NCBI GenBank assembly: GCA_947503115.1
Contig: CANNCS010000026.1
Span: 1 to 39,863 of the forward strand
From: an uncultured Marivita sp.
GTDB lineage: Bacteria > Pseudomonadota > Alphaproteobacteria > Rhodobacterales > Rhodobacteraceae
Direction of reading: 5' to 3'
Length of the DNA stretch: 39,863 nucleotides
Part shown: one piece after another, positions 22,593-31,990 of the stretch
Layout of the letters: every line of letters starts with the position of its first letter
Numbering within the stretch: position 1 is the first letter of the stretch
Made by a program: the position numbers and the translations under genes
Notes under the pieces: generated by a model
Database searches by the model: none
Seen by the model: the letters and a program-made list of their open reading frames with translations, nothing else
Told to the model about the DNA's origin: nothing

Positions 22593-24833
22593 TCACGTTA
22601 ACCCGCGCAGATACTCCATCACCGCCGGGCGCACGGATTGTTCCCCCGCGTCCCGCGCGGTTTGGATGATGTTGCGCACGTCATCCAGATTGCAGCGGCG
22701 GAGCAGGTGTTTGACCGGGCCAACCGAGGCGGGGCGCATGGAGAGCGACTGTAGGCCGATGGCGGCGAGACATAAGGCTTCGACAGGGCGGCCTGCGTCT
22801 TCTCCGCAGAAGGAGAGGCGGGTGTTCGTGGTCGCGCAGCGGTCGACGATGCCTTCTAGGAAAGTCAGGAAGCTGACGTTCAGCGTGTCATAGCGGCGGC
22901 GGACGCGTTCGTTTTCGCGGTCGGCGGCGAAGAAGAACTGCTTTAGGTCATTGCCACCGATCGACAGGAATTCGACCTCTTCGTAGAATTTATTGCTCGC
23001 GAAGGCGAGTGACGGGGTTTCCAGCATCGCGCCGATTTCGAGCTTTTCGGGCAAGGTGTGCCCCAGCTTTTTCTCACGGGCGATGGCCTTGTCCACCTCG
23101 GCGCGGGCGGCGGTGTATTCTTCGTACTGCGCAATGAAGGGGAACATGATCGACAATGGGCGGCCATTTGCGGCGCGCAGGAGCGCTTGCAACTGCATCC
23201 GCATGACGCCGGGTTTATCCAGACCAACGCGGATCGCACGCCATCCCAGCGCAGGGTTTGGTTCGTCCTGCGCCTGCATGTAGGGCAGCACCTTGTCCGA
23301 GCCGATGTCGAGCGTGCGAAAGACCACGCGCTTGCCTTGTGCTGCGTCCAGAACACGGGCGTAAAGCGCTGCGAGTTCGGTCCGTTTTGGCATCTGGCTG
23401 CGGACGAGGAACTGTAGTTCGGTGCGGAAGAGGCCCACGCCTTCGGCACCAGAGCTTTCAAGTGATGGCAGATCGGCCATCAGGCCCGCGTTCATGTCAA
23501 GGCGGATGGTCTTGCCACACAGGGTCACGGCGGGTTTGTCGCGGATCGAGGCGTAGCGTTCCTGCGCTTTGGCCTGCATCGCCATCTTGTCGCGGAACGC
23601 GCTGACCACGGTGTCGTCAGGGCGCAGGTGTACGACGCCCTGATCGCCGTCGACCATGACGTGATCGCCGTTCAGAGCCTCGTTCTGGATGCGCTTTGCG
23701 TTGATCACGAGCGGGATCGCAAGCGCGCGGGCGACGATGGCGGCGTGGCTGCCCACCGAACCCTCCTCGAGGATAATGCCGCGCAATTGGCGACCGTATT
23801 CGAGCAATTCGCCGGGGCCAATGTTACGCGCGACGAGGATCGGATTCTCGGGCAGTTCCGCCCCGGTCTGGTGGCCTTGGCCCGTGAGGATGCGCAGCAG
23901 ACGGTTCGACAGGTCGTCCAGATCTTGCAGGCGTTCGCGCAAATACGCGTCAGTGGCCTGCAACATGCGGGCGCGCACGTCGGATTGTTCTTTCTCGACG
24001 GCGGCTTCGGCGCTGAGACCGCGGTCGATGTTTTCCTCCATTCGTCGCAGCCAACCCTTGGAGTTGGCGAACATGCGGTAGGCTTCGAGGACTTGCACCT
24101 GTTCAGTGTCGCCAGATGCGCCAGCCAGAAGTTGATCGACGCTCACCCGCAGGTTTTCGACTGCGTCGGTCAGGCGGGCGCTTTCTTTTTCAGGGTCGTC
24201 GCCGACGAGGTTGGTGACAACGACGCGGGGCTCATGCAGCCAGATGTGCCCTTCGGCGGTGCCTTCCTGTGCGGTGACACCCCGGATCAGCACGGATTGG
24301 GTGTGGCGGGCGCGCAGGGCAGCGCCTTCGCCGACAAACGCGCCAAGCTCGGTCATTTCGGCCAGTACCATTGCCACAACTTCGAGCGCGTAGACTTCGT
24401 CGGCGCTGAACTCTCGGGCTTCCTTGGACTGAACAACCAGAACACCCAGCTTTTCGCCCAGACGTTGGATCGGCACGCCAAGGAAGCTGGAGTAGATTTC
24501 TTCGCCGGTTTCCGGCATGTAGCGGAACCCTTTGGCCGACGGTGCGTCAGCGGCGTTGATCACCTTGCCGGTGCGGGCGACGCGGCCGACAAGGCCTTCA
24601 CCCAGTTTCATCCGGGTCTGGTGAACGGATTCGGCGTTGAGGCCCTGTGTCGCGCACAGCTCAAGCGTTTCCTCGTCACGGAACAGGTAGATGGAGCACA
24701 CTTCGGTGCCCATGGAGTCGGCTGTCAGATGGGTGATCTGATCCAGCCGTTCCTGACCTGCGGCCTGACTGGCCATCGTGTCGCGCAACCGCCCTAGCAG
24801 CTTGCGGCTCTCGCTTTCGAATGTGTTTGGCAT
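22593..24833 (-). CDS. ptsP: PEP-protein phosphotransferase of the nitrogen PTS (enzyme I-Ntr)
   Basis: Takes phosphate from PEP and passes it to NPr in the nitrogen-related phosphotransferase chain. The N-terminal GAF domain is about residues 25-165 (ADSMGTEVCSIYLF, then GLVGRVARTGKVINAADAP). Then come the PEP-utilising N-domain, the swivelling His domain with the active His363 in GSVGSHAAIVARAL, and a TIM-barrel PEP-binding domain (GLFRTELQFLVR, IGSDKVLPYMQ, FLSIGGNDLKQFFF, LSFCGEDAG). At 746 residues it is complete. The frame begins at TTG 24863, but ATG at 24833 with GAGCGG upstream (MPNTFESESRKLL) gives the standard start. A decayed copy of part of its PEP-binding domain lies at 11662-11763. 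Confidence 0.96.
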   Translation of the reverse strand: MPNTFESESRKLLGRLRDTMASQAAGQERLDQITHLTADSMGTEVCSIYLFRDEETLELCATQGLNAESVHQTRMKLGEGLVGRVARTGKVINAADAPSAKGFRYMPETGEEIYSSFLGVPIQRLGEKLGVLVVQSKEAREFSADEVYALEVVAMVLAEMTELGAFVGEGAALRARHTQSVLIRGVTAQEGTAEGHIWLHEPRVVVTNLVGDDPEKESARLTDAVENLRVSVDQLLAGASGDTEQVQVLEAYRMFANSKGWLRRMEENIDRGLSAEAAVEKEQSDVRARMLQATDAYLRERLQDLDDLSNRLLRILTGQGHQTGAELPENPILVARNIGPGELLEYGRQLRGIILEEGSVGSHAAIVARALAIPLVINAKRIQNEALNGDHVMVDGDQGVVHLRPDDTVVSAFRDKMAMQAKAQERYASIRDKPAVTLCGKTIRLDMNAGLMADLPSLESSGAEGVGLFRTELQFLVRSQMPKRTELAALYARVLDAAQGKRVVFRTLDIGSDKVLPYMQAQDEPNPALGWRAIRVGLDKPGVMRMQLQALLRAANGRPLSIMFPFIAQYEEYTAARAEVDKAIAREKKLGHTLPEKLEIGAMLETPSLAFASNKFYEEVEFLSIGGNDLKQFFFAADRENERVRRRYDTLNVSFLTFLEGIVDRCATTNTRLSFCGEDAGRPVEALCLAAIGLQSLSMRPASVGPVKHLLRRCNLDDVRNIIQTARDAGEQSVRPAVMEYLRGLT

Positions 24834-25097
24834 CCGCTCAACTGCCTTCTGGTTCCAGAACAATTATAGGCGCTGAGGGGTAGCGGGGAAAGCGGCTATT
24901 CTGCCAAGGCCGCGCCATTATACCGCTGGGGGCGTGGGGTGGTTTCGCGTTTGGGTGCAAAATCAAAGTTGTTCCCGATGAAAACACCAAGGTGTGACGC
25001 ACCAAATGGTGAATCAAACGTGATTTGCTGGTTGGGCGGTTTGCACGGACAGTTTGCACAGAGACCTGTTTTTGCGCCATTTCAAAAAGGGCTTACG

Positions 25098-26486
25098 ATG
25101 AAGACCCCGACATTCCTGATCCCACGTTCTTCGATTCTATGTGCTGCCTTTGCCGCAGGTCTTGCTGCCATATCCTTGCCAGCAGGCGCCGAGGAGCCGG
25201 GTGCGTTGCCAGATTATGTGGTCGCGGCTTTCGGTACTCCGCCGCCAATACCGGACATGCCTTTGACGGAGGCCGTGCAGGCGGCGATCCAGACGGCCTT
25301 TGTAGACAGTATCGCATCGTCGTCTTGGGGACCTGATCAGCGGGCGGCATTGGAGGTTGTAACCGCGTCAGGCGATCCACGCCTTGCTTGGATCATCAGT
25401 GATCTGATGCGCTTTGTGTCTGGTGGGGCTCTGATCGATACGCTTGGTGCAGCCGCTGCGGACCTTCTGGAGATCGCGCCGCCTACGACAAACCATTGGG
25501 GTCTTATCACCGATCAGCTTATCGCTTGGGATATCCCTGCGCCGCCGGACTACCTGCAAGCAAAGCGTTCGATCTTTACTGGCGTCGTCCCACAGTGGAG
25601 TGACTTATTCGTGGACGGTGACATTGATTGGCGCCATGTCTCTTGGGGGGGCGTTCTGATCGACGATCGGCCCTTCGATCAGACAGAAGAGCCGTGCAAC
25701 TGTATCCCCGCGATCGACAATCCGGCCGTGTCTTCGGCCGAGGACGCCACTTGGTTACGCGATACCGATATCGTTTTTGGCCTTGAGGTGAACGGAGAGT
25801 ACCGCGCCTATCCGCGGCAGATCATGGAAGTGCGGGAGATGGTGAATGATACGCTGGGTGGGCGGGATCTTGGCATTCCCTATTGCACCCTATGCGGCGC
25901 CGCTCAGGCTTATTTTACGGACCGTATGCCGGCAGGCGTCCAGCGCCCTGTATTGCGGACGTCGGGCCTTTTGATCCGATCGAACAAGGTCATGTATGAC
26001 GTGGTCACGTCATCTGTCTTTGACACCTTCCTTGGACATGCCGTTACCGGGCCATTGGCCGAACGAGGTTTGCAGCTTGAGCAAGCCACAATGGTGACGT
26101 CCGATTGGGGATCTTGGAAAGCCGAACATCCCGAAACGACCGTACTGATCGAAGCATTGGCCCTTGGGCGCAATTTCGATTTCCGAAATGGCCGGGATGC
26201 CAATGGTCCGATTTTTCCGGTTGGAGATGTCGATCCTCGGCTTTCCGTCCATGAAGACATCATTGGCGCGATCACCGCTTCGGGCAAACCGATCGCGTTT
26301 CAGCGCAGCGCCGCATTGATCGCATTGCGCAACGGCGAGACGATCACATTCGAAGACATCCATTTAGAGCTTGATGCGGGAGGGATTCGGGCTGTTGGCG
26401 CAGATGGGGATAATATCGGCAGCCATCAGGCCTTTTGGTTTGCTTGGTCGCAGTTTCACCCGGACACAGAGCTTTGGTCCGGGTGA
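25098..26486 (+). CDS. Exported DUF3179-family protein
   Basis: A 462-residue protein with a Sec signal peptide (MKTPTFLIPRSSILCAAFAAGLAAISLPAGA, cleavage near residue 31). DUF3179 motifs are seen: CNCIPAIDNP (about residue 198), VFGLEVNGEYRAYPRQIMEVREMVND, and GIPYCTLCGAAQAYF, the paired-Cys block that is the family hallmark. Function of the family is unknown; the Cys pairs suggest a metal or disulfide site in the periplasm. The start at 25098 has AAAAGGG upstream. The further-upstream frame from 24939 has no signal peptide. A 264-base gap divergent from ptsP holds its promoter, including a GTTTGCAC direct repeat at 25039-25046 and 25052-25059. Confidence 0.85.
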   Translation: MKTPTFLIPRSSILCAAFAAGLAAISLPAGAEEPGALPDYVVAAFGTPPPIPDMPLTEAVQAAIQTAFVDSIASSSWGPDQRAALEVVTASGDPRLAWIISDLMRFVSGGALIDTLGAAAADLLEIAPPTTNHWGLITDQLIAWDIPAPPDYLQAKRSIFTGVVPQWSDLFVDGDIDWRHVSWGGVLIDDRPFDQTEEPCNCIPAIDNPAVSSAEDATWLRDTDIVFGLEVNGEYRAYPRQIMEVREMVNDTLGGRDLGIPYCTLCGAAQAYFTDRMPAGVQRPVLRTSGLLIRSNKVMYDVVTSSVFDTFLGHAVTGPLAERGLQLEQATMVTSDWGSWKAEHPETTVLIEALALGRNFDFRNGRDANGPIFPVGDVDPRLSVHEDIIGAITASGKPIAFQRSAALIALRNGETITFEDIHLELDAGGIRAVGADGDNIGSHQAFWFAWSQFHPDTELWSG

Positions 26487-26501
26487 GGATGTCGGTTGGG
26501 T

Positions 26502-26525
26502 TAAGCGGCAGGTGCCCGCCGCTTA
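26502..26525. terminator. Hairpin between DUF3179 gene and lysC ends
   Basis: TAAGCGGC (26502-26509) and GCCGCTTA (26518-26525) form a perfect 8-bp stem with an 8-base loop, 15 bases after the DUF3179 stop and overlapping the lysC stop codon. It lies between two convergent genes and could end both. No T run follows, so efficiency is uncertain. Confidence 0.55.
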
Positions 26526-27761
26526 GTCCGCTTTTTCCAATTCGAACGCATCGTGCAGCGCTTGAACGGCAAGCTCCATGTATTTCCGGTCAATCAACAC
26601 AGAGATTTTTATCTCGGAGGTTGTGATGACCTTAATGTTCACTCCCTCTTTGGAGAGAACCTGGAACATCTTGGCTGCGACACCGGTGTGGCTGCGCATG
26701 CCGATGCCCACTACCGAGACCTTGGCCACAGCGGTGTCAGCGACGATGTCGTGGAAGTTGATTTTACCCGCTTCCTTGGCGTCGCTCATCGCCTTTTCGG
26801 CCCGCTTCACCTGATCGGTGGGGCAAGAGAAGGTCATGTCGGTGCGACCTTCTTCCGAGATGTTCTGAACGATCATGTCGACGTTTACGCCGGCCTCGGA
26901 GAGTGGGGTGAAAATTGCCGCGGCGATGCCGGGGCGGTCCGCGACGGAGACGAGGGTCATCTTGGCCTCGTCGCGGGAATAGGCCACGCCTGCTACAACA
27001 TTGCTTTCCATGATGTCCTCCTCGTCGCAGACCAATGTTCCTGCGTCGTCAGATTGTTCCTCGAAACTGCTGAGCACCCGCAGTTTCACCTTATACCGCA
27101 TCGCCAGTTCAACCGAGCGGGTTTGCAACACTTTCGCGCCCAACGAAGCCAGTTCCAGCATTTCCTCGAACGCAATACGGTCAAGTTTGCGGGCCTTGTC
27201 GCAGATGCGCGGATCGGTGGTGTAGACGCCGTCCACATCCGTATAAATATCGCAGCGTTCCGCACCGAAGGCAGCGGCAAAGGCGACAGCGGTGGTGTCA
27301 GAGCCACCCCGGCCAAGTGTGGTGATGCGGCCCTCGGGGCTGATGCCTTGGAAACCTGCGATCACGGCGACCTTCATGCCTTCGCCGAATTTGCGAGAGA
27401 TGTTGTCTGTCGGGATCTCTTCGATCCGGGCCGAGGAATGCGCAGACGTGGTTTTCACCGGCACCTGCCAGCCCTGCCAGCTGCGGGCGGGTACATCCAT
27501 TTCCTGAAGCGTTAGGGCCATGAGGCCAGCGGTGACGTTTTCACCAGAGGACACAACGGCATCGTATTCACGCGCGTCGAACAATGGCGAAGTTTCGTTC
27601 ACGAAGCCCACAAGCTTGTTCGTTTCGCCGGACATGGCAGAAACGATGACGATCACGTCATAGCCTTTGGCCACTTCGACGCCGACGCGTTTTGCGGCGC
27701 GCTTGATCCGATCAAGCGTCGCGACGGAGGTTCCGCCGAATTTCATCACGAGAACGGGCAT
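26523..27761 (-). CDS. lysC: Aspartate kinase
   Basis: First step of the aspartate family pathway (lysine, threonine, methionine, diaminopimelate): ATP-dependent formation of aspartyl phosphate. The 412-residue product has KFGGTSVATLDRIKR at residues 7-21, the catalytic region SSGENVTAGLMAL, and GRGGSDTTAVAFAAA. The C-terminal half carries two ACT domains (VSVADRPGIAAAIFTPLSEAGVNVDMIVQN; VSVVGIGMRSHTGVAAKMFQVLSKEGVNIKVI), the site of amino-acid feedback control. Length and arrangement match the lysine-sensitive type found in alphaproteobacteria. It stands alone on the minus strand. Confidence 0.97.
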   Translation of the reverse strand: MPVLVMKFGGTSVATLDRIKRAAKRVGVEVAKGYDVIVIVSAMSGETNKLVGFVNETSPLFDAREYDAVVSSGENVTAGLMALTLQEMDVPARSWQGWQVPVKTTSAHSSARIEEIPTDNISRKFGEGMKVAVIAGFQGISPEGRITTLGRGGSDTTAVAFAAAFGAERCDIYTDVDGVYTTDPRICDKARKLDRIAFEEMLELASLGAKVLQTRSVELAMRYKVKLRVLSSFEEQSDDAGTLVCDEEDIMESNVVAGVAYSRDEAKMTLVSVADRPGIAAAIFTPLSEAGVNVDMIVQNISEEGRTDMTFSCPTDQVKRAEKAMSDAKEAGKINFHDIVADTAVAKVSVVGIGMRSHTGVAAKMFQVLSKEGVNIKVITTSEIKISVLIDRKYMELAVQALHDAFELEKAD

Positions 27762-27842
27762 ATTGGCCTCCCGGGTCAGACTCAGCGGGTGCTTTACGTC
27801 GGGTGGCCGTGCCGTGCAAGAGCACTGCGCAATGTAGGTGCA

Positions 27843-28292
27843 TTACGTGTCCCGATAGTCAACAGCCGAGAGACTGTCGGTGTTCACATGGGTTTCCTTG
27901 CCAGGCACCACATCGGTGTTCTGCGCCGCAACGGCCTGCCAGCCGGTTTCGATGCGATGAAGCACGAAAGTCAGTATGGTTTGGCGCGCGCCAGCGGTTT
28001 CGCCATTTGGTGCTTTTTGACCGGACAATGTGAAGCGGCAATGCACTACGGCATGATCCGGGCCAAGCGAGCGCGACGTGGTCACGCCGGGTTTCAGCGT
28101 TGTGTCGCTGAAAAAGGATTTAAGCGCGTAGTCATGTGCTTTGGAGATCGCGGCTCGGTCGCGCCACCAGAGACCGGTGACATTCACGAAATTCGCGTCT
28201 TCAGCAAAGAGCGCACCGATGCGGTGGCCATCGCGGCTGTGCCAGGCTTCGACAAAGGCCTTCGGGAAATCCTGTGGTGTTGCAACCGTCAC
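27843..28292 (-). CDS. SgcJ/EcaC-like SnoaL-fold protein
   Basis: A 149-residue protein of the NTF2-like SnoaL/SgcJ superfamily, called from the pattern FVEAWHSRDGHRIGALFAEDANFVNVTGLWWRDRAAI and a late FVLHRIETGWQAVAAQNTDVVPG. Homologues are small cone-shaped enzymes or ligand-binding proteins; its own ligand is unknown. The frame stays open to 28328, but GTG at 28292 is chosen because it overlaps the preceding SDR stop by 4 bases (GTGA), which fits the other tight overlaps here. Longer start would overlap SDR by 40 bases. It is the last gene of the DUF1178-SDR-SgcJ run. Confidence 0.8.
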   Translation of the reverse strand: MTVATPQDFPKAFVEAWHSRDGHRIGALFAEDANFVNVTGLWWRDRAAISKAHDYALKSFFSDTTLKPGVTTSRSLGPDHAVVHCRFTLSGQKAPNGETAGARQTILTFVLHRIETGWQAVAAQNTDVVPGKETHVNTDSLSAVDYRDT

Positions 28293-28939
28293 AACGGCAT
28301 TGCGTCGCCATTCCACATCTCGAAACAACCCGAGGTGTCGAGGGACAGCGCGTCGAAGCGTTGCAACAAACCGCGTGCCGAGTCGTCTGTGCTGATGTCA
28401 GCGGCATCAGAGCCCATCTCAGTGCGCACCCAACCGGGGTGGTAAATTCCCACGGGAACACCCTGCGGTTTCAGGTCCACGGCAAGGTTGCGGCCTAAGT
28501 TCAGTGCGGCTGATTTGGACGCCCTGTAGATATAGCTTTGTCCCTTGGCGCGAGTGTTTGATCCCATCTGTGACGAGATGATCGCCAGTTTGGGGGTTGT
28601 GCTGCGTTTGAGATGCGGCAGGAACGCCATCGCAGTCAGATAAACGCCGGTGACATTGGTGGCGAAGGTGTCGGCCCAAAGCTGTGTGTCAGTCAGCGCG
28701 TCGGCGGGCATCCCCTTTTCCAGATAGACGCCAGCGTTGCACACAAGCAGATCAATCGGCGTGTCCCTGAGCCGCTCTGCAAGAGCGGCACAGCTTGCCG
28801 GATCACGCACATCAAGTGGCAAGAGCGTGTCGTGCGCGGTGTCGCGTGTGGTGCCGAATGCGGTGTCGCGTCGGTTTTGCGCGGCCGTCAGCAGAGCGGC
28901 ACCAATGCCGCGGTTTGCCCCGGTGATCAGAATGTTCAT
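28289..28939 (-). CDS. Short-chain dehydrogenase/reductase
   Basis: A 216-residue NAD(P)-dependent oxidoreductase with all SDR marks: cofactor motif TGANRGIG (6-13), NAG in LLVCNAGVYLEKG, catalytic Ser region LAIISSQMGS, and the Tyr-x3-Lys pair in YRASKSAALN. It belongs to the short classical SDR group that includes CsgA-like proteins. Substrate is unknown. Its start codon shares one base with the DUF1178 stop and its end overlaps the SgcJ-like gene by 4 bases, so the three genes are coupled. Confidence 0.92.
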   Translation of the reverse strand: MNILITGANRGIGAALLTAAQNRRDTAFGTTRDTAHDTLLPLDVRDPASCAALAERLRDTPIDLLVCNAGVYLEKGMPADALTDTQLWADTFATNVTGVYLTAMAFLPHLKRSTTPKLAIISSQMGSNTRAKGQSYIYRASKSAALNLGRNLAVDLKPQGVPVGIYHPGWVRTEMGSDAADISTDDSARGLLQRFDALSLDTSGCFEMWNGDAMPL

Positions 28940-29373
28940 CAGTTGGATTTCCGTGTCGGTGTAAAGGGCAGGGGGGCGATGGGCACACCATCGTCGATCA
29001 GTTTCTTGGCTTCATCGCCGCGTGTTTCACCCCAGATCGGACGTTCAGGTGCATCGCCGGAATGGATCGCGCGGGCCTCTTTTGCGAAGTCTTTGCCAAC
29101 GTAATCCGAGTTCTTCTCGACGTAATTTTTTAGCTCGGCCAACGCCTTTTCGGCCGGGTTTGCCGGTTCGGTCAGCTTTGGTTTTGCGGGTGGCGTCGCG
29201 GCTTTTTCTGCGGTGCTGACGCGCGGTGCCATCATTGCCTTGTTCACCTTGGTGGAACCGCAGACCGAACAGCTGACCATGCCCGAAGCATGCAGTTTGT
29301 CAAAGGCGGTTCCAGACTGAAACCAGCTTTCAAAGTGGTGGTCATTAGCGCATTTCAATGTGAACTGGATCAT
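28939..29373 (-). CDS. DUF1178-family protein
   Basis: A 144-residue protein of DUF1178, common in alphaproteobacteria. It begins with a short zinc-ribbon-like segment MIQFTLKCANDHHFESWFQS and continues with CSVCGSTKVNKAMMAP, which together can make a Cys-rich metal site. A linker rich in Pro, Ala and Lys follows, then the conserved tail VGKDFAKEARAIHSGDAPERPIWGETRGDEAKKLIDDGVPIAPLPF. No function is established. It is the first gene of a three-gene overlapping run. Confidence 0.93.
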   Translation of the reverse strand: MIQFTLKCANDHHFESWFQSGTAFDKLHASGMVSCSVCGSTKVNKAMMAPRVSTAEKAATPPAKPKLTEPANPAEKALAELKNYVEKNSDYVGKDFAKEARAIHSGDAPERPIWGETRGDEAKKLIDDGVPIAPLPFTPTRKSN

Positions 29374-29446
29374 TCAGATGCCTGCGACAGGTGCTTTGCT
29401 GTTGTGTTAACTGAGTTCGCTAAAAGTAGATGTTTGTTGAGGGACA

Positions 29447-30661
29447 TCAAGCGTCAAGCGCAGAGGTGATATCCCGAAGAAGACCGTCGAGGTCGGTGTC
29501 TTGATGTAACACGTTTTGCGCTGCCTGTCCCAGCTTTGCCTGTTCGTCTGCCGTGTCTATCGCGAGCAGCGTGTCGTAAAGGGTCTGGGCGTCGGGGGTG
29601 CTGCGAGCTGCATCGGCGTCGGTCAATCGTTCGTAGGCCGCGCGGAAATTGCCAGTGTCTGGGCCGTGCAAAATGGCCGAGCAAAAGGCGGCGGGTTCGT
29701 AGGGCGTGTGCCCACCCCGGTCGGTCAAAGATCCGGCGACGAACGTGACACCGGCCAGCGCGTACCAAAGGTGCATCTCGCCGAAGGTGTCGACCAAGTA
29801 GACCTGTGCTGGTGTCGGATCTTCACCGCGGCTGCGTCGGGCGCAGGTCAGACCGTGGCCGTTGATCAGCTTTTCTATCTCATCGGCGCGCTTGGGGTGA
29901 CGGGGTGCGAGGATCAGCTTGAGGTTAGGCCGTGTGGCCAGCGCATTCTTGTGCGCCGTCAGAATGGTGTCTTCTTCGCCATCGTGGGTTGATGCGGCAA
30001 GCCATGTGTCGGAGCGATTGAAGCATTGTGTCAGAGGAGCATCTGGTTGAGTGTGCGGCGGGGAATACAGCGCCTTGAGGTCGAATACCGGCCCTTGTGC
30101 CCTTTCGGGCAGACCCGCCTGCGCAAATCGCTGGGCCGACGCATTGTCCTGCGCAGAGAGGTATGTCACCCGCGCCAGCATCCGGCGCACCAAGGCGTCA
30201 AACTTAGCCCATCCTTTTGCGGATCGGGCGGTGAGCCGCCCGCCCAAGACAAGCACGGGGCCGGACGTGTTCAGGATGCGAATAGGCCAGAGATCCGACT
30301 CCAATGTGATATGCGCAGTGATCTGCCAGTTACGCAACAAGCGCCGGGTGGGGCCAGGTAAGTCGATCGGTGCGAGACATATCTCTGCGTCCTTCAGCTC
30401 CCAACCTTTGGCCATCTCTACGGCGCTGTCGGTGTTCACCGTGATCAGGAGGGACCGCCCCTGTGCGCATAGAGCGCCAATGACAGGGCGGACTGACGCC
30501 AACTCTCCGTTCGAGGCGGCATGCAGCCATATGCGGTCGCGCTGTTGTGTTGGTCTCAGCAGGCCGAGCCGGGCGCGAAGCGCGTGCTGGTCTCTGGCCC
30601 AAATCCGTGCGGCCAGTTCCTTGGCTGCGAAGATCGTCATCAAGAGGCGGTACACCAGCAC
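29447..30661 (-). CDS. 3-deoxy-D-manno-octulosonic acid (KDO) transferase-like protein
   Basis: A 404-residue protein with the KDO transferase N-domain (GT30): IWLHAASNGELASVRPVIGAL, where Glu53 of the SNGE motif is the probable catalytic base, then DLWPIRILN and ITAHITLESD. The C-terminal GT-B half has AASTHDGEEDTILTAHK, ILAPRHPKRADEIE, VYLVDTFGEMHLWYALAGVTFVAGSLTDRGGHTPYEPAAF. The N-terminal hydrophobic helix matches WaaA membrane attachment. The start is GTG at 30661, 30 bases after the glycosyltransferase stop. It would add KDO or a related sugar to a lipid acceptor. Many roseobacters appear to have more than one such gene, so waaA is not assigned firmly. Confidence 0.88.
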   Translation of the reverse strand: MLVYRLLMTIFAAKELAARIWARDQHALRARLGLLRPTQQRDRIWLHAASNGELASVRPVIGALCAQGRSLLITVNTDSAVEMAKGWELKDAEICLAPIDLPGPTRRLLRNWQITAHITLESDLWPIRILNTSGPVLVLGGRLTARSAKGWAKFDALVRRMLARVTYLSAQDNASAQRFAQAGLPERAQGPVFDLKALYSPPHTQPDAPLTQCFNRSDTWLAASTHDGEEDTILTAHKNALATRPNLKLILAPRHPKRADEIEKLINGHGLTCARRSRGEDPTPAQVYLVDTFGEMHLWYALAGVTFVAGSLTDRGGHTPYEPAAFCSAILHGPDTGNFRAAYERLTDADAARSTPDAQTLYDTLLAIDTADEQAKLGQAAQNVLHQDTDLDGLLRDITSALDA

Positions 30662-30691
30662 TGTCAGTCGCGATCTGGACGAAGCATGCGC

Positions 30692-31870
30692 TTAAGCGGT
30701 CGCGTGGTCGGGCTCGCCACCCGAACTGGACGGCGCGATCAAGAGCGCATCCTGAATGTGCCGCTCCAACAGTTTGAGCAGAACGTGATTGTCGAACCGC
30801 TGCTCGGCCACCTGCCGGGCGCGGGCCGACATAGCCGAATGGTCCGGCACGTTGATGGCCGCCGCGATGGCTTTGGCAAAACCCACCTCGTCATGTTCAT
30901 CCACGAGAAAACCGGTTTCGCCTTCATCGATGGCCTCGGGGATACCAGCGTGCCGTGTGGATACCGTGATGCAGCCGCAGGCCATTGCCTCTTGAATGGC
31001 AGTGGGCAGACCTTCGGTGTTGCCATCGCGGGCCGTGATCGAATGTTGCAAAAAGAATTGCGTGCTCATCAGGCGGTCGCGCACAGTGTTGTGCGGTTGC
31101 GCGCCGTGAAAGCGCAGCTTGGCCGTGACGCCCAGTTCTTCGGCCAAGGCGCGAGTGGGTTCAAGTAGTGGGCCGTCACCGATAAAGTCGAGCCGCGCAT
31201 CAGGTTGATTTGCGGTTGCTTCAGCAAAGGCTCGCAGCGTGGTCATAGGGGCTTTTTTCTCGACAAACCGTCCGACGGCCAGAAAGCTAAGCGGGACTTT
31301 GGCCTGAGGGGCAAACCGCCGAATGTCGACACCTGACGGTATCACAGTGCTGTCAGGGTGCGAGATGCCGTGCCGGGCCAAGTTGTCGAGCAAAAACTGC
31401 GAGACCGAAAACACGCCAGTCAGTCGTGGCATCATCTTGCGATAGGCCGCCCGCATGCGTTCGGTGCGGATCGCCTTTGAAGCATCGGTGCCGCGGAAAT
31501 AGGTGAATATCGGGATGCCAAGCGCGTTTGCCAATGGGGCCAGCGCCAAGGCCTGCGTGCCGAATTCGGCCAGTATCACATCAACCCGTTCGTCACGGAG
31601 GAACCGGATCAGCGCCTCTTTCGCTTCGCCAAAGGGAAGGCGCGATGTCCCGTGGTGCATACGATTGCGCAAAAGCCACCATGGCGCGACCAAGATATCG
31701 CGGCCTGACAGGCCATCGCGGCGGACGAAATACGGCTTGCCATAGGGGTTGTCGCCCCGGAACCGGCCACAAACCACAACTGTATCGCCACCGAACAGAT
31801 GTTCGATGTGGCGGTTGATGAATGTCTCTCCGCCAAGGTGGTATTCGCCAGTTGCGATGGCTACGCGCAT
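30692..31870 (-). CDS. GT4-family glycosyltransferase
   Basis: A 392-residue GT-B glycosyltransferase of the GT4 family. It shows an N-terminal GGETFINRHIEHL, DVILAEFGTQALA, FRGTDASK, the mid-protein VIPSGVDIRRFAP and VGRFVEKKAP typical of GT4, and the nucleotide-sugar site motif NTEGLPTAIQEAMACGCITVSTRHAGIPE. The donor and acceptor are unknown. It sits 30 bases before the KDO-transferase-like gene on the same strand, so a surface glycan or lipopolysaccharide role is inferred. The 120-base gap upstream from the methyltransferase gene may hold a promoter. Confidence 0.9.
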   Translation of the reverse strand: MRVAIATGEYHLGGETFINRHIEHLFGGDTVVVCGRFRGDNPYGKPYFVRRDGLSGRDILVAPWWLLRNRMHHGTSRLPFGEAKEALIRFLRDERVDVILAEFGTQALALAPLANALGIPIFTYFRGTDASKAIRTERMRAAYRKMMPRLTGVFSVSQFLLDNLARHGISHPDSTVIPSGVDIRRFAPQAKVPLSFLAVGRFVEKKAPMTTLRAFAEATANQPDARLDFIGDGPLLEPTRALAEELGVTAKLRFHGAQPHNTVRDRLMSTQFFLQHSITARDGNTEGLPTAIQEAMACGCITVSTRHAGIPEAIDEGETGFLVDEHDEVGFAKAIAAAINVPDHSAMSARARQVAEQRFDNHVLLKLLERHIQDALLIAPSSSGGEPDHATA

Positions 31871-31990
31871 GAAACATGGTCCGATAGAAAACCGACTTCC
31901 TAGGTATCAGCGCAGTGTGGCACCAGCAAGGCTGGACGTGGCGGAGGTGAGTTCAAAGCTGGCCGCAATTTGCAATTTCGTATGAAATGC

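Noticed and set aside
23628-24797. 389-codon plus-strand open frame antisense to ptsP
   Set aside because: It mirrors ptsP codons with His, Asp and Gln bias and has no recognisable motif.
24984-24995. ACACC-AA-GGTGT palindrome upstream of the DUF3179 gene
   Set aside because: Five-base arms are too short to claim as an operator without comparison.
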